NCBI GenBank assembly: GCA_963739615.1 | Contig: CAVUBD010000012.1 | Span: 1-64,000 of the forward strand | Length of the DNA: 64,000 nucleotides | Reading direction: 5' to 3' | From: Palsa-504 sp963739615 | GTDB lineage: Bacteria; Actinomycetota; Actinomycetes; Streptosporangiales; Streptosporangiaceae | Notes under the pieces: generated by a model | What the model was told of the DNA's origin: nothing | The model's input: the letters and a program-made list of their open reading frames with translations, nothing else | Database searches by the model: none | Position numbers and translations under genes: made by a program | Shown here: positions 32,670 through 41,988 of the stretch, piece by piece | Layout of the letters: every line of letters begins with the position of its first letter | Numbering within the stretch: position 1 is the stretch's first letter

Positions 32670-33154
32670 CCGGACCTCGCCCCGAAGGAATCCCCTGGCT
32701 TCAGCGTTTCCCGGCGCTTGCGCAGCACGATGGACACCTGGTCATCGTCCCCGAGCCGCGAGTCGACCGTCCCGGCCAGCGCGGAGAGCACGGTCCACGC
32801 GAAGGTGTCGCGGGCGGGGATCCGCGGTTCCGCGGCGATCACCGACACGGTGATCGTCATCTCCTCCGCGCCGAGGTCGAACGCGCACTCCAGGTTGGTG
32901 CCGGGTATTGCCTGGGCGAGCAGCATGGCGCAGGCTTCGTCGACGGCGATGCGCAGGTCCTCGATCTCGTCGAGGGTAAAGTCCAGCCTCGCGGCCAGGC
33001 CTGCGGTCGCCGTGCGCAGCACGGATAGGTAGGCGCCCTCGGCGGGCATGCACACCTGCACGTGGTCTTGCGCCGCCGTCTCGCGGTCCGCCTTCGCCGC
33101 CTCCGGATCCCGCTGGCCCGGCACGGCTGTCGTCGCGGCGATGTCTTCGGTCAC
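32666..33154 (-). CDS. rsbW: Anti-sigma factor, RsbW-type ATP-binding protein
   Basis: A 162-residue HATPase_c protein from GTG 33154, with a strong ggaggagag site; the open frame continues upstream but reads as shadow. Core: LDEIEDLRIAVDEACAMLLA (N box with the Glu/Asn-type helix), LECAFDLGAEEMTITVSV and LGDDDQVSIVLRKR. It should sequester SigF and phosphorylate an anti-anti-sigma. The N-terminal 30 residues are disordered. Confidence 0.88.
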   Translation of the reverse strand: MTEDIAATTAVPGQRDPEAAKADRETAAQDHVQVCMPAEGAYLSVLRTATAGLAARLDFTLDEIEDLRIAVDEACAMLLAQAIPGTNLECAFDLGAEEMTITVSVIAAEPRIPARDTFAWTVLSALAGTVDSRLGDDDQVSIVLRKRRETLKPGDSFGARSG

Positions 33155-33315
33155 GTCTCTCCTCCGGGCCGGTTTCTGGTCGCCGCCCACTGCAAAGAAA
33201 CCTACCGCCCGCGAGCCATGACGAGAAACGCGCCGCGCCGCCCGCCTCCCGCACGTCACGGTAAAACCCCAGCTCAGCTCGTAGATCCACGCGAAGGCCG
33301 GATACCGCGCAGCAG

Positions 33316-33362
33316 GAAACCCGGGTTTCGCGGAAGTGTTATCCCGCTGAAACCCGGGTTTC
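33316..33362. terminator. Paired 14-bp palindromes forming a long hairpin after sodN
   Basis: gaaacccgggtttc occurs at 33316-33329 and 33349-33362. Because each copy is its own reverse complement, the pair can fold into a 14-bp stem, extended by gcgg/ccgc inside. It lies 17 bases after the sodN stop and 160 bases before rsbW, so termination of sodN is the simplest reading. Centre spacing of 33 bp (about three helical turns) also fits a tandem operator. Confidence 0.6.
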
Positions 33363-33378
33363 GTCAGGCCGGGGAGGA

Positions 33379-33786
33379 CTAAGCCTGCTTGGTCTCCCAG
33401 AAGATCTTGTTGATCTCCTCGATCTTGGCCAGCAGCTCGTCCGCCTTGGACGCGTCCGTGCTGCCCTTGGTACCGGCCGCGCCGGCCAGCTTGGTGGCCT
33501 CGTTGAACAGCTGGTGCAGCTGCGGGTACTTCTCGAAGTGCGGCGGCTTGAAGTAGTCCGTCCAGAGCACCCACAGGTGGTGCTTGACCAGCTCAGAACG
33601 CTGTTCCTTGATGATCAGGCAGCGGGCCCTGAACTCAGGGTCCGTGTTCTGCTGGTACTTCTCGTCAATAGCCTTGACCGATTCCGCCTCGATCCTTGCC
33701 TGCGCCGGGTCATAGACTCCGCAGGGCAGGTCGCAGTGGGCGTGAGCGATGGCCTTCGGCTCAAGCAGGCGGGTGAGCAACCTCAT
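33379..33786 (-). CDS. sodN: Nickel superoxide dismutase
   Basis: A 135-residue precursor from ATG 33786. The nickel hook HCDLPCGVYDP begins at residue 17, so a 16-residue leader (MRLLTRLLEPKAIAHA) must be removed to expose His as the new N-terminus. Cys18 and Cys22 of the precursor are the thiolate ligands. The four-helix body follows. The maturation peptidase gene lies divergently 78 bases away. Confidence 0.97.
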   Translation of the reverse strand: MRLLTRLLEPKAIAHAHCDLPCGVYDPAQARIEAESVKAIDEKYQQNTDPEFRARCLIIKEQRSELVKHHLWVLWTDYFKPPHFEKYPQLHQLFNEATKLAGAAGTKGSTDASKADELLAKIEEINKIFWETKQA

Positions 33787-33864
33787 CGATTCCCTTTCTC
33801 CGACTCGTCGACTTTGCAGACCCGACACTACCCCGCTCACTTGGGATGACACCGGGAGGGATGG

Positions 33865-34170
33865 ATGGGTTGGCCCCTTCTCCGGGTCAAGGTCGCCGAA
33901 CGGTCCATGGCACCCGCCCTGCTCCCCGGTGACTGGCTGCTGGTCCGCCGCACCCGCCGGATCCGCCCCGGCCAGATCGTCCTCGCCCGGCACCCGGGCC
34001 AGCCGGGCCTGCTCATCGTCAAGCGCGCCGCCCGCCGCGCCGAAGGCGGCTGGTGGCTCGAATCCGACAACCCGGGGGCCGGCGCGGTGGACAGCCGCCG
34101 CTTCGGCGCCGTGCCCGGCCCGCTCATCGAGGGCCGCGTGCTTGGCCGCTACTGGCGCCCAAGGGCATGA
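33865..34170 (+). CDS. sodX: Nickel-type superoxide dismutase maturation protease
   Basis: A 101-residue S26-type peptidase. VAERSMAPALLPGDWLLVRR carries the catalytic Ser, GLLIVKRAARR the Lys, and GWWLESDNPGAGAVDSRRFG the conserved signal-peptidase box. It removes the SodN leader. No TM segment is present, as usual for SodX. Divergent from sodN, sharing a short promoter region. Confidence 0.93.
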   Translation: MGWPLLRVKVAERSMAPALLPGDWLLVRRTRRIRPGQIVLARHPGQPGLLIVKRAARRAEGGWWLESDNPGAGAVDSRRFGAVPGPLIEGRVLGRYWRPRA

Positions 34171-34212
34171 ATATTCCGGCCGAACGGTCCGGCCTGCGTG
34201 CCCCCGCCAGCC

Positions 34213-34791
34213 CTATCCGGCCGCGGTCGGGGCCTTGGCCTCGCCGTCGTCTTCACCGCGTTTGCGGGCGCGGAAGGCGGACACGTTGGCCCGGTTGGTG
34301 CACCGCTCGGAGCAGTAGCGCCTGGTATTCCCGCTGCTGGTATCGACGAATACGCCCTGGCAGCCCGCGGCCTGGCAGATGCCGAAACGGTCGATGCCAA
34401 CGTCGCTGAGCCGTACGGCCAGGCCCATGACGGCCCCGGCGGCGTACTTGTCCGCGACCGAGCCGCTCTCGGTGTAGTGCACATGCCACGGCTGGTCGTC
34501 ATGCCCGGACAGCTGCGGGTGAACCGGGTGCTGGATGAGCAGCGCGTTCAGCCGGGCGGCAGCGTCCTCGCCGTCACCTTCGGCGCACGCGACGAAGAAG
34601 GCACGCAGTTCGGCGCGCAGCTCGCGTAGCGCATCGAGATCGTTGCGGGTCCCGCCGGTGTTGAGGTGCTCCCGGTCGGCGACCAGTTGGCGCAACCCGT
34701 TCAGGTTGGCCAGCCGGTCACCGTCTTCGCCCCCAGCACCGGCCGTGTTCACCAGCCGTACTGCGAGTTCAGCGTAGGAGTTGAGATCCAC
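34213..34791 (-). CDS. CGNR zinc-finger regulator (ABATE domain)
   Basis: A 192-residue protein from GTG 34791. The N-terminal ABATE domain (MDLNSYAELAVRLVNTAG ... LRELRAELRAFFVAC) is followed by a C-terminal treble-clef finger FGICQAAGCQGVFVDTSSGN, RRYCSERCTNRANVSAFRAR. The usual CGNR signature reads CTNR here; all cysteines are kept. Family members are presumed stress-responsive DNA-binding regulators. Converges with sodX 42 bases away. Confidence 0.88.
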   Translation of the reverse strand: MDLNSYAELAVRLVNTAGAGGEDGDRLANLNGLRQLVADREHLNTGGTRNDLDALRELRAELRAFFVACAEGDGEDAAARLNALLIQHPVHPQLSGHDDQPWHVHYTESGSVADKYAAGAVMGLAVRLSDVGIDRFGICQAAGCQGVFVDTSSGNTRRYCSERCTNRANVSAFRARKRGEDDGEAKAPTAAG

Positions 34792-34994
34792 TCCAGCGTT
34801 CCTAGCTGCGGGGAGTTGGTTATGTAATGGCCTGTTGCCGGTATCGAGTATTACACCATCGGCCCGGCCGGCGCTAGCAGCACGCCGGCAGTCTGTGGCG
34901 AAATGGCTACACGGGTCATCCCCGCGCCCACCGGGCGGATCCGGACACCTCTGCCTCTGCGACCGCAGTTTCGCGGTTCTGTAGGGTGTGGATC

Positions 34995-35963
34995 ATGTTT
35001 GCTGCGACTGCCGCGCGTATCGACGCGGAAAACCCGCTGGCCGGGCTCGAGCTTGGCGAGCGGCCCGATCCGGTGGCGCCCGACGGCTGGGTGACGGTAA
35101 CGGTCAAGGCCGCCGCGCTGAATCATCATGATGTCTGGACGCTGCGCGGGGTGGGCATCTCGGCGGACCGGCTGCCGATCGTGCTCGGCTGTGACGCGGC
35201 GGGTATCGATCCCGGCGGCAACGAGGTCATCGTGCACGCGGTGATCGCCGACCCGGACGCGGGCGGCGGCGATGAGACCCTCGACCCGCGCCGCTCGCTG
35301 CTGTCCGAACGCCACGACGGCGTGTTCGCCGGGCAGGTCTGCGTGCCGCGCCGCAACCTGGTGCCCAAGCCGGCCGCGCTGTCGTTCGAGGAGGCGGCCT
35401 GCCTGCCGACCGCCTACCTGACCGCGTACAAGATGCTGTTCGAGAAGTCTGGCGTCCAGCCCGGCTCGACCCTGCTCGTGCAGGGCGCGGGCGGCGGCGT
35501 GGCGACCGCGCTCATCGCGCTTGGCCATGCGGCCGGATACCGGATATGGGCGACCAGCCGTAGCGAGGCCAAGCGCGAGCGTGCCCTCAAGCTGGGCGCC
35601 GATCAGGTGTTTGCGACCGGGGCTAGGCTGCCGGAGCGGGTCGACGTGGTCCTGGAGACCGTGGGCCAGGCCACCTGGGCGCACTCCATCAGGTCGCTCA
35701 AGCCGGGCGGCCGGATCGTTATCTCCGGCGCGACCAGCGGTGACGCTCCCCAGGCCGAGCTGACGAGGGTCTTCTTCACTCAGCTAACGGTGACCGGATC
35801 CACGATGGGCTCCCGCGACCAGCTCGGCCGCCTGGCCAGGTTCTGCGAGCAGACCGGGGTCCGCCCGCTGATTGACCGGGTCATGCCGCTGGCAGACGCC
35901 CGCGAGGGCTTCGCGGACATGATCTCGGGTGACCTCTTCGGCAAGGTCGTTTTTACCCTTTAG
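34995..35963 (+). CDS. Zinc-type/quinone oxidoreductase-like dehydrogenase (MDR superfamily)
   Basis: A 322-residue NAD(P)-dependent oxidoreductase from ATG 34995. It has the GroES-like fold (VKAAALNHHDVWTLRGVG, LGCDAAGIDPGGNEV), EAACLPTAYLTAYKMLFEKS, and the Rossmann motif VQGAGGGVATALIALGHAAG. The Cys-rich structural zinc lobe is absent, placing it with quinone oxidoreductase-type members. Substrate unknown. Its last 11 bases overlap the 3' end of the PadR gene on the other strand. Confidence 0.85.
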   Translation: MFAATAARIDAENPLAGLELGERPDPVAPDGWVTVTVKAAALNHHDVWTLRGVGISADRLPIVLGCDAAGIDPGGNEVIVHAVIADPDAGGGDETLDPRRSLLSERHDGVFAGQVCVPRRNLVPKPAALSFEEAACLPTAYLTAYKMLFEKSGVQPGSTLLVQGAGGGVATALIALGHAAGYRIWATSRSEAKRERALKLGADQVFATGARLPERVDVVLETVGQATWAHSIRSLKPGGRIVISGATSGDAPQAELTRVFFTQLTVTGSTMGSRDQLGRLARFCEQTGVRPLIDRVMPLADAREGFADMISGDLFGKVVFTL

Positions 35964-37089
35964 AGCCCTCAATCCTGCTTGGGGGAGTCTTCGGGGAGCC
36001 GGCCGGGGTGTCCCCGGCCTCCTGGGCCGGTGCCGGGGCATCGGCAGCCGGGGCATCGGCAGCCGTGTGAGGCGGACCGAAGATCTCGCTCTTGATCCGC
36101 TCGAGCGCCTCTTCCAGAATCGACCGCAGGTCGGTGATGACGTTCTCGCCGGCCGAGGACGACTGCATGGCCAGTTTCCTCAGGTCGGAGGTGAACTGGA
36201 GGGCCAGCCGCTCCAGGTCGCGGAAGGTCCCGAAGTCCAGCGGCCCGCTCCAGCCGGACCGGCTGCGTAGCCGCGACCAGTCCTCCCAGCCGCGACGGCC
36301 TGGCCACTCGGTCCACCCCGCCCAGCCGGGGCCGCCCGGAGGCGTGTCCCAGTCCTGCTCGCCGGGCCCGAACCGGGCGCCCGCCGCTTCCTCGTGTATC
36401 CGGCTGCCCGGGCCGCCCGGACCCATGGCCTCCTCGCGGGCGCGCTGTGCTTCCTTGCGGAGTCGCTGCGCCTGCTCATGTACCCGCCGGGTGGCGTCGG
36501 AGTCCGGACCCGGGCCGCCTGATGGCCGTCCCTGCTCCCAGGCATCCTCGCGCGCCTGCCTATGCTGCTCGAGAGCCTCTTCCTTGGCCTGCCTGACCTG
36601 CTCGCGCACTTCATCGCGGATCCGCTTGGCCTCGCCGCGGGCCTCTTCCTTGTTCTGCCTGGCCTGGTCGCGGACGTCGCCGGCCGCGTCCTTGCTCACC
36701 CGGCGGGACTCGCGGGCGGCCCACGTCAGCTCCTCGCGCAGGCTGCGCACGGTCTGCCTGACGTCCTCCCTGACCTCGCGGACGATGTCGCTCACCGACG
36801 CGGACAGCTCTTCTTCAAGCTCGTCGAGCTCATCGCTGCGGCTGCGGAGTTCCTCGCGGCCGGCCTCGGTGATCCGGTAGACCTTGCGGCCGTCTACCTC
36901 GTCGTGCGTGACCAGGCCCTCTTCCTCGAGACGGGCCAGCCGGGGGTAGATCGTGCCCGGTGAGGGCGAGTACACCCCCATGAACCGGTCGCGCAGCAGC
37001 CGGATAACCTCATAGCCGTGCCTGGGCTCCTCATCGAGCAGCCTGAGCAAGTACAGCCGAAGGCTGCCGTGGCGGAATACCGGACTCAA
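35953..37089 (-). CDS. PadR-family regulator with long coiled-coil tail
   Basis: A 378-residue protein starting at TTG 37089, whose codon overlaps the stop of the DUF4097 gene (TTGAG). Residues 1-90 are a PadR winged helix (LRLYLLRLLDEEPRHGYEVI, SPGTIYPRLARLEEEGLV, YRITEAGREEL). Residues 90-230 are a very charged, Arg/Glu-rich coiled coil, and 230-310 are Gly/Trp/Pro-rich. A helical segment (RDLERLALQFTSDLRKLA, DLRSILEEALERIKSEIFG) and a Pro/Ala end follow. PadR proteins are normally under 200 residues, so the tail is unusual, though long forms with a neighbouring DUF4097 gene do occur in actinomycetes. Confidence 0.85.
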   Translation of the reverse strand: MSPVFRHGSLRLYLLRLLDEEPRHGYEVIRLLRDRFMGVYSPSPGTIYPRLARLEEEGLVTHDEVDGRKVYRITEAGREELRSRSDELDELEEELSASVSDIVREVREDVRQTVRSLREELTWAARESRRVSKDAAGDVRDQARQNKEEARGEAKRIRDEVREQVRQAKEEALEQHRQAREDAWEQGRPSGGPGPDSDATRRVHEQAQRLRKEAQRAREEAMGPGGPGSRIHEEAAGARFGPGEQDWDTPPGGPGWAGWTEWPGRRGWEDWSRLRSRSGWSGPLDFGTFRDLERLALQFTSDLRKLAMQSSSAGENVITDLRSILEEALERIKSEIFGPPHTAADAPAADAPAPAQEAGDTPAGSPKTPPSRIEGSKG

Positions 37090-37699
37090 CTGGTTTCGCC
37101 TTCCATCTCATTCTCATTATCGAGCCCAGCATTATCGGGCTGGGCATTATCGGGCTGGGCATGGGGGGGGGGGGGGGGGGGGGTACCCCGTTGGCGTCCA
37201 GGCGCTCCAGCCAGCCATCGGCCAGCGTCAGGTCGCCGGACACGGTGTTGAAGTTGAGCTTGCCATTGATCCCCTGGGCCTCGAGCGCCCCGGACACGGT
37301 GTTGGCGTCGACGTCGCCGGTGACGCCATCCAGCGTTATCCCGCCGGAGACGCTCTTGACCGACGCCCTCGCCCTGATCCCCGACATCACCGCGGACGCG
37401 CTGACCACGCCCACCTGGGTCTGGCACTTCCGGGGTACGGTCACGGTCACGGTCGCTGAATGGCGCTGCGGCCTCAGCCACTTCAGCAGCCCCTCCCAGG
37501 TGAGGTTCTCGTGACTGATGGTCAGCATCCCGTCCTCGTAGGTCACGCTGAGCGGATCGCCAGTGATGCTCGCCACGTCCAGCGAGGGCTTCCCGTCGGT
37601 GGCGAGCACGGCCACCGACCCGGCGATAAGCCTGACCCGGAGCCCCGTCACGTCGTCAAAGTTCAAGCTCGTCGGAGCCTCGATGGTCCACTGCGCCAT
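37086..37699 (-). CDS. DUF4097-type beta-strand repeat protein with a poly-C frameshift tract
   Basis: From ATG 37699: MAQWTIEAPTSLNFDDVTGL, then repeating beta-helix units (SVSGGITLDGVTGDVDANTV, SGALEAQGINGKLNFNTVSG). After LERLDANGV the frame enters a run of 21 C (37163-37183) coding Pro7. As assembled, translation then runs out of frame to 37031. A +1 or -2 change in the run gives HAQPDNAQPDNAGLDNENEM...TS, whose TGA (37086-37088) overlaps the PadR start, clearly the native end. The partner is thought to work with the PadR regulator; role unknown. Confidence 0.75.
37163..37183. repeat. Homopolymer of 21 G (C on the coding strand)
   Basis: Twenty-one uninterrupted G bases inside the DUF4097 gene, beside a duplicated 15-base unit (attatcgggctgggc). 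Such a tract is prone to slippage in replication and to miscounting in sequencing. Its length decides whether the C-terminus and the coupled PadR gene are read in frame. Confidence 0.9.
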
Positions 37700-37739
37700 T
37701 CCGCTCGTCCTTCCCGTCCGCCCGGCCCAATACACATAA

Positions 37740-37778
37740 CGATATATCGCATCCCTGCAAGGTCAAGACATATCGCGA
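37740..37778. promoter_or_regulatory. Candidate PadR operator and promoter
   Basis: A perfect 10-bp palindrome cgatatatcg (37740-37749) and a second half-site catatcgcg (37769-37777) lie 40 bases upstream of the DUF4097 start; atatcgc repeats at 26-bp spacing. AT-rich sites of this kind are typical for PadR autoregulation. The AT content stands out against the surroundings. Confidence 0.5.
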
Positions 37779-37961
37779 CTGCAAAACGGGCGGCGGCCGA
37801 TCCAGTTACGGCCCGGAAGCCACCGACGGCGGGCACCCCAGGCGCGCTCCAGCGAAGCGCCGACCAGCGAGCGCGGCACCAGGATGTATGCAGGCAGGCG
37901 TTCGGTCCGCCGGGCGGCATGCATGCTCCGGCCGCGCATAACCCCCGCTCGTTCGGAGGAA
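37779..37961. other. Short non-coding stretch
   Basis: Between the presumed PadR-controlled promoter and the end of the DUF6104 gene I see no coding frame of good quality. Confidence 0.4.
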
Positions 37962-38141
37962 TTAAAGATCTTCCTCGTCATCGAGCCGCGCCAGCCAGAC
38001 CGCCAGCCGGTCGACAGCCGTATCGAAATCAGGGTTGAGGTCAACGAAATCGCGCAGGCGGCCGGCGAGCCAGGCCATGGTGACCTGTTCCTCGCCGCGC
38101 CGGTCCTCGAGTTCCTCGATGCCGCGGTCAGTGAAGTACAT
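37962..38141 (-). CDS. DUF6104 family protein
   Basis: A 59-residue acidic protein from ATG 38141: MYFTDRGIEELEDRRGEEQV, then AWLAGRLRDFVDLNPDFDTA and VDRLAVWLARLDDEEDL. This is the DUF6104 pattern, a short actinobacterial family of unknown function. It is coupled to kgd by a TGATG overlap, which suggests a link with the 2-oxoglutarate enzyme or simply shared expression. Confidence 0.85.
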   Translation of the reverse strand: MYFTDRGIEELEDRRGEEQVTMAWLAGRLRDFVDLNPDFDTAVDRLAVWLARLDDEEDL

Positions 38142-41100
38142 CAGGACCCCGAGGGGATGGCCGTCTCGACGATCTCCCGGTGCGTGGCGGCGTGCTTGGC
38201 GGCCGAGCCGCCGCCGGCGCCGAGCTCGGCGGCAGCGACACCACGCCCACCTCACGGTTCAGTACCCGCGGGAGCTTGAGCGCCATGGTGGGCCAGGCCC
38301 CCATGTTGGCCGGTTCCTCCTGCACCCAGGTGACCGACTCGACGTTGGGGTAGCGGGCGAGCTCGGCGCACAGCTCCGATACCGGCAGCGGGTACAGGCG
38401 CTCGACCCGGGCGATGGCCACCTCGGGGGAGCGGCCGGATTCGGCCTGCAGCGCCTGACGCCGTGCGGCCAGGTCGTAGTACACCTTGCCGGAGCACAGC
38501 ACGACCCGGCGGATGGCCGCATCGTCCCCGGCGGCCGACCCGATCAGCGGGCGGAACGAGGAGGTGGTGAACTCGCTGACCGCGGAGGTGGCCGCCTTCA
38601 GCCGCAGCATCGACTTCGGGGTGAACACGATAAGCGGCTTGTGCAGGCCGGAAAGCCCCTGCCAGCGCAGCAGGTGGAAGTAGTTGCCCGGCGTGGTGGG
38701 CATGGCCACGGTCATGTTGTCCTGCGCGCACAGGGAAAGGAAACGCTCGACCCGGGCGGAGGAGTGGTCGGGCCCCTGCCCGTCGTAGCCGTGCGGCAGC
38801 AGCAGCACGACGCCGGAGCGCTGACCCCACTTCTGCTCGCCGGAGCTGATGAACTCGTCCACGATCGTCTGCGCGCCGTTGAAGAAGTCGCCGAACTGGG
38901 CTTCCCAGCAGACCAGGGCTTCCGGCCGGGCGACAGAGTACCCGTATTCGAAGCCCATCGCCGCGAACTCCGAAAGCAGCGAGTCGTGCACGAAGAACTT
39001 CGCGGCGCCCGAGTCGAGCTGCTTGAGCGGCGTGTACTCGGCGCCGGTGTGCCGGTCCACCAGCACCGCGTGCCGCTGCCCGAACGTGCCGCGCCTGCTG
39101 TCCTGCCCCACCAGCCGCACCGGGTGGCCGTCGATGACCAGCGCGCCGAACGCCATCAGCTCGCCGGTCGCCCAGTCGATGGCGTCCTGCGCGGCCATGG
39201 TGGCGCGGCGGTCGAGCTGCGGCTTGAGCCGCGGGTGCGGGGTGAAGTCGGCGGGCAGGTTGACCTGGGTGTCGATGATCCGCTTCACGGTTTCCGCGGA
39301 TACCGCGGTGGGCACGGCCTCGTGGTTCACCGGGCGGTCTTCCGGCTCGGGCTTGAGCACGGTGCCCGGCTCGGCCGGGCGCTCGGCCGCGTCCCTGGTC
39401 TCGGTGAAGACCCGCTCGAGCTGCTGCTGGTAGTCGCGCAGCGCTGCCTCCGCTTCTTCCATGGAGATGTCGCCGCGCGCGATCAGCGACTCGGTGTACA
39501 CCTTCCTGGTGGATCGCTTGGCCTCGACCAGGTCGTACATGAGCGGCTGGGTGAAGGACGGGTTATCGGTCTCGTTGTGCCCCCGCTTGCGGTAGCACAC
39601 CATGTCGATGACCACGTCCTTCTTGAACGTCTGCCGGTAGGCGAAGGCCATCCGCGCGACCCGCACGACGGCCTCGGGGTCGTCGCCGTTGACGTGGAAG
39701 ATCGGCGCCTGGGTCATCCGGGCGACGTCGGTGGCGTACACGCTGGACCGTGAGTACTGCGGCGCGGTGGTGAAGCCCACCTGGTTGTTCACGATCACGT
39801 GCACGGTGCCGCCGGTCCGGTAGCCGCGCAGCAGCGACAGGTTCAGCGTCTCCGCGACCACGCCCTGCCCGGCGAACGCGGCGTCGCCGTGGATGAGCAC
39901 CGGCAGCACGGTGAAGCCGGGCTCGCCCTTGTCGATCACGTCCTGCTTGGCCCGCACCACGCCCTCGAGGACCGGGTCTACCGCTTCCAGGTGGCTCGGG
40001 TTGGCCACCAGCGAGGTCTTGATCTGGCTGCCGTCGGGCGCCCGGAAGGTGCCTTCCGCGCCGAGGTGGTACTTGACGTCGCCGGAGCCCTGCGCGCTGC
40101 TCGGGTCCAGGTTGCCCTCGAACTCCTTGAAGATCTGCGCGTAGGACTTGCCGACGATGTTGGCCAGCACGTTCAGGCGGCCGCGGTGGGCCATGCCGAT
40201 GACGGACTCGTCCAGGCCGGCCTGCGCCGCCTCGGCGAGCACGGCGTCGACCAGCGGGATGAGGGACTCGGCGCCCTCCAGGGAGAACCGGCGCTGGCCG
40301 ACGAACTTGGTCTGCAGGAACATCTCGAACGCCTCGGCCACGTTGAGCCGGGACAGGATGCGGATCTGCTCGTCGTGTTCGGCCCGCGCGTGCGGGACCT
40401 CGATCCGGTCCTGCAGCCAGTGCCGCTCTTCGGGGTCCTGGATGTGCATGTACTCGGTGCCGACCGTGCGGCAGTACGAGTCGCGCAGCACCCCCAGGAT
40501 TTCCCGCAGCTTCATCCGCGGGTGGCCGCCGAAGCCGCCGGTGGGGAAGTCGCGCTCCAGGTCCCACAGCGTCAGCCCGTGCAGGTTGATGTCCAGGTCG
40601 GGGTGCTTGTGCTGGCTGACGTCGAGCGGGTTGGTGTCGGCCATCAGGTGGCCGCGGACCCGGTAGGCGTGGATCAGCTCCTGCACCCGGGCGGACCTGG
40701 CCACGTCGTCCTCGTGCCCGGAGGGGAAGTCCTTGACCCAGCGGACCGGTTCGTACGGGATGCGCAGCGCGGCGAAGATGTCGTCGTAGAATCCGTCGGC
40801 GCCGAGCAGCAGCTGATGGATCTTCTGCAGGAACTCCCCGGACTGCGCGCCCTGGATGATCCGGTGATCATAGGTCGAGGTGAGCGTGACCGACTTGCTG
40901 ATCGCCAGCCTGGCCAGGGTTTCCTCGGCCGCGCCCTGGTAGGCGGCCGGGTACTCCATCGCCCCGACCCCGACGATGGCGCCCTGGCCTGGCATCAGCC
41001 TGGGCACCGAGTGGACGGTGCCGATGGTGCCGGGGTTGGTGATGCTCACGGTGGTCCCCTGGAAGTCCGGGACCGTGAGCTTGCCCGAGCGCGCCTTCCG

Positions 41101-41988
41101 CACGATGTCCTCGTAGCTCGTCCAGAACAGGCGGAAATCCATCTGCTCGGCCGCCTTGATGTTCGGCACGAGCAGCTGCCTGGCGCCGTCGGCGCCCTGC
41201 ACGTCGATGGCCAGGCCCAGGTTGATGTGATCAGGAGCGGCGATCGCGGGCTTGCCGTTCTCCTCGGCGTAGGACTCGTTCATTTCCGGCATCGCCTTGA
41301 GCGCGGTGACCGCCGCGTAGGCGATCAGATGCGTAAACGAGACCTTGCCGCCGCGGCCGCGCCGCAGGTGGTTGTTGATGACGATGCGGTTGTCCACGAG
41401 CAGCTTGGCCGGGACGGAGCGGACGCTGGTGGCCGTGGGCACGCCGAGGCTGGCCGTCATGTTGGTGGCGGTGCGGGCCGCGGCCCCGCGCAGCCTGCTG
41501 ACCTCGGCTCCAGGGACGACCGGGGGGGCCGGCGCGGCGGGCGCGGCCTGCGGTGCCTGCGCGGGCTGGGCGGTCTGAGGTGCGGGCGGGGCCGCCGGGG
41601 TAGGTGGAGCCGCCTGAGCCTGGGGGACCGCGGCGGGGGCCGGGGCCGGGGCTTGGGGTCCTGGCGCCTGCGGCGCCTCCCGGACGCCCGGTGCGGCGGC
41701 CGGGGACGCGGTTATGACCGGCTGGGGGCCGGTTCCGTTGGACAGCGCCGGCTGGTAGTCGGTGAAGAAGCTCCACCAGGCCCTGTCCACCGAGCCCGGG
41801 TCAGCCAGGTAGCGCTGATAGAGTTCCTCGACCAGCCACTCGTTGGCCCCGAAATCCGCGCCGGGGTCGTGTCCGGCGCCGTGGTGCGGCGCGCCGGCTG
41901 GCTGGTGAACTCGCCCGGGCTGTTGTGACGGGTCGGGCTCGCGGACTTCCGCGCTACCCTGCGGTGACCCAGAAGACACGGCGGACAT
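38141..41988 (-). CDS. kgd: Multifunctional 2-oxoglutarate decarboxylase/dehydrogenase E1-E2, 3' frameshift
   Basis: About 1280 residues from ATG 41988. In order: N-terminal E1 helix (ANEWLVEELYQRYLADPGSV), Pro/Ala linker (110-165), E2-type acyltransferase core with TYDHRIIQGAQSGEFLQ, then E1 TPP domains (GMAHRGRLNVLANIVGK, HGDAAFAGQGVVAETLNLS, VNNQVGFTT) and a transketolase-like end (FGQRHAVLVDRHTG). It supplies succinyl transfer or succinate semialdehyde in the citric acid cycle and is inhibited by unphosphorylated GarA in mycobacteria. Near 38225 the sense changes frame: the adjacent frame gives GSAAKHAATHREIVETAI and a TGA overlapping the DUF6104 start. As assembled, translation ends at 38128 with an arginine/serine tail. 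Confidence 0.93.

Noticed and set aside
33155..33574. Upstream extension of the rsbW frame
   Set aside because: GTG 33154 has a strong ggaggagag site; the extension reads as shadow of sodN and crosses its terminator.
39799..41928. 709-codon plus-strand frame opposite kgd
   Set aside because: Entirely antisense to kgd; composition (Gly, Val, Asp, His, Arg, repetitive) is that of a reversed coding strand. The frames at 38035-39753 fail for the same reason.
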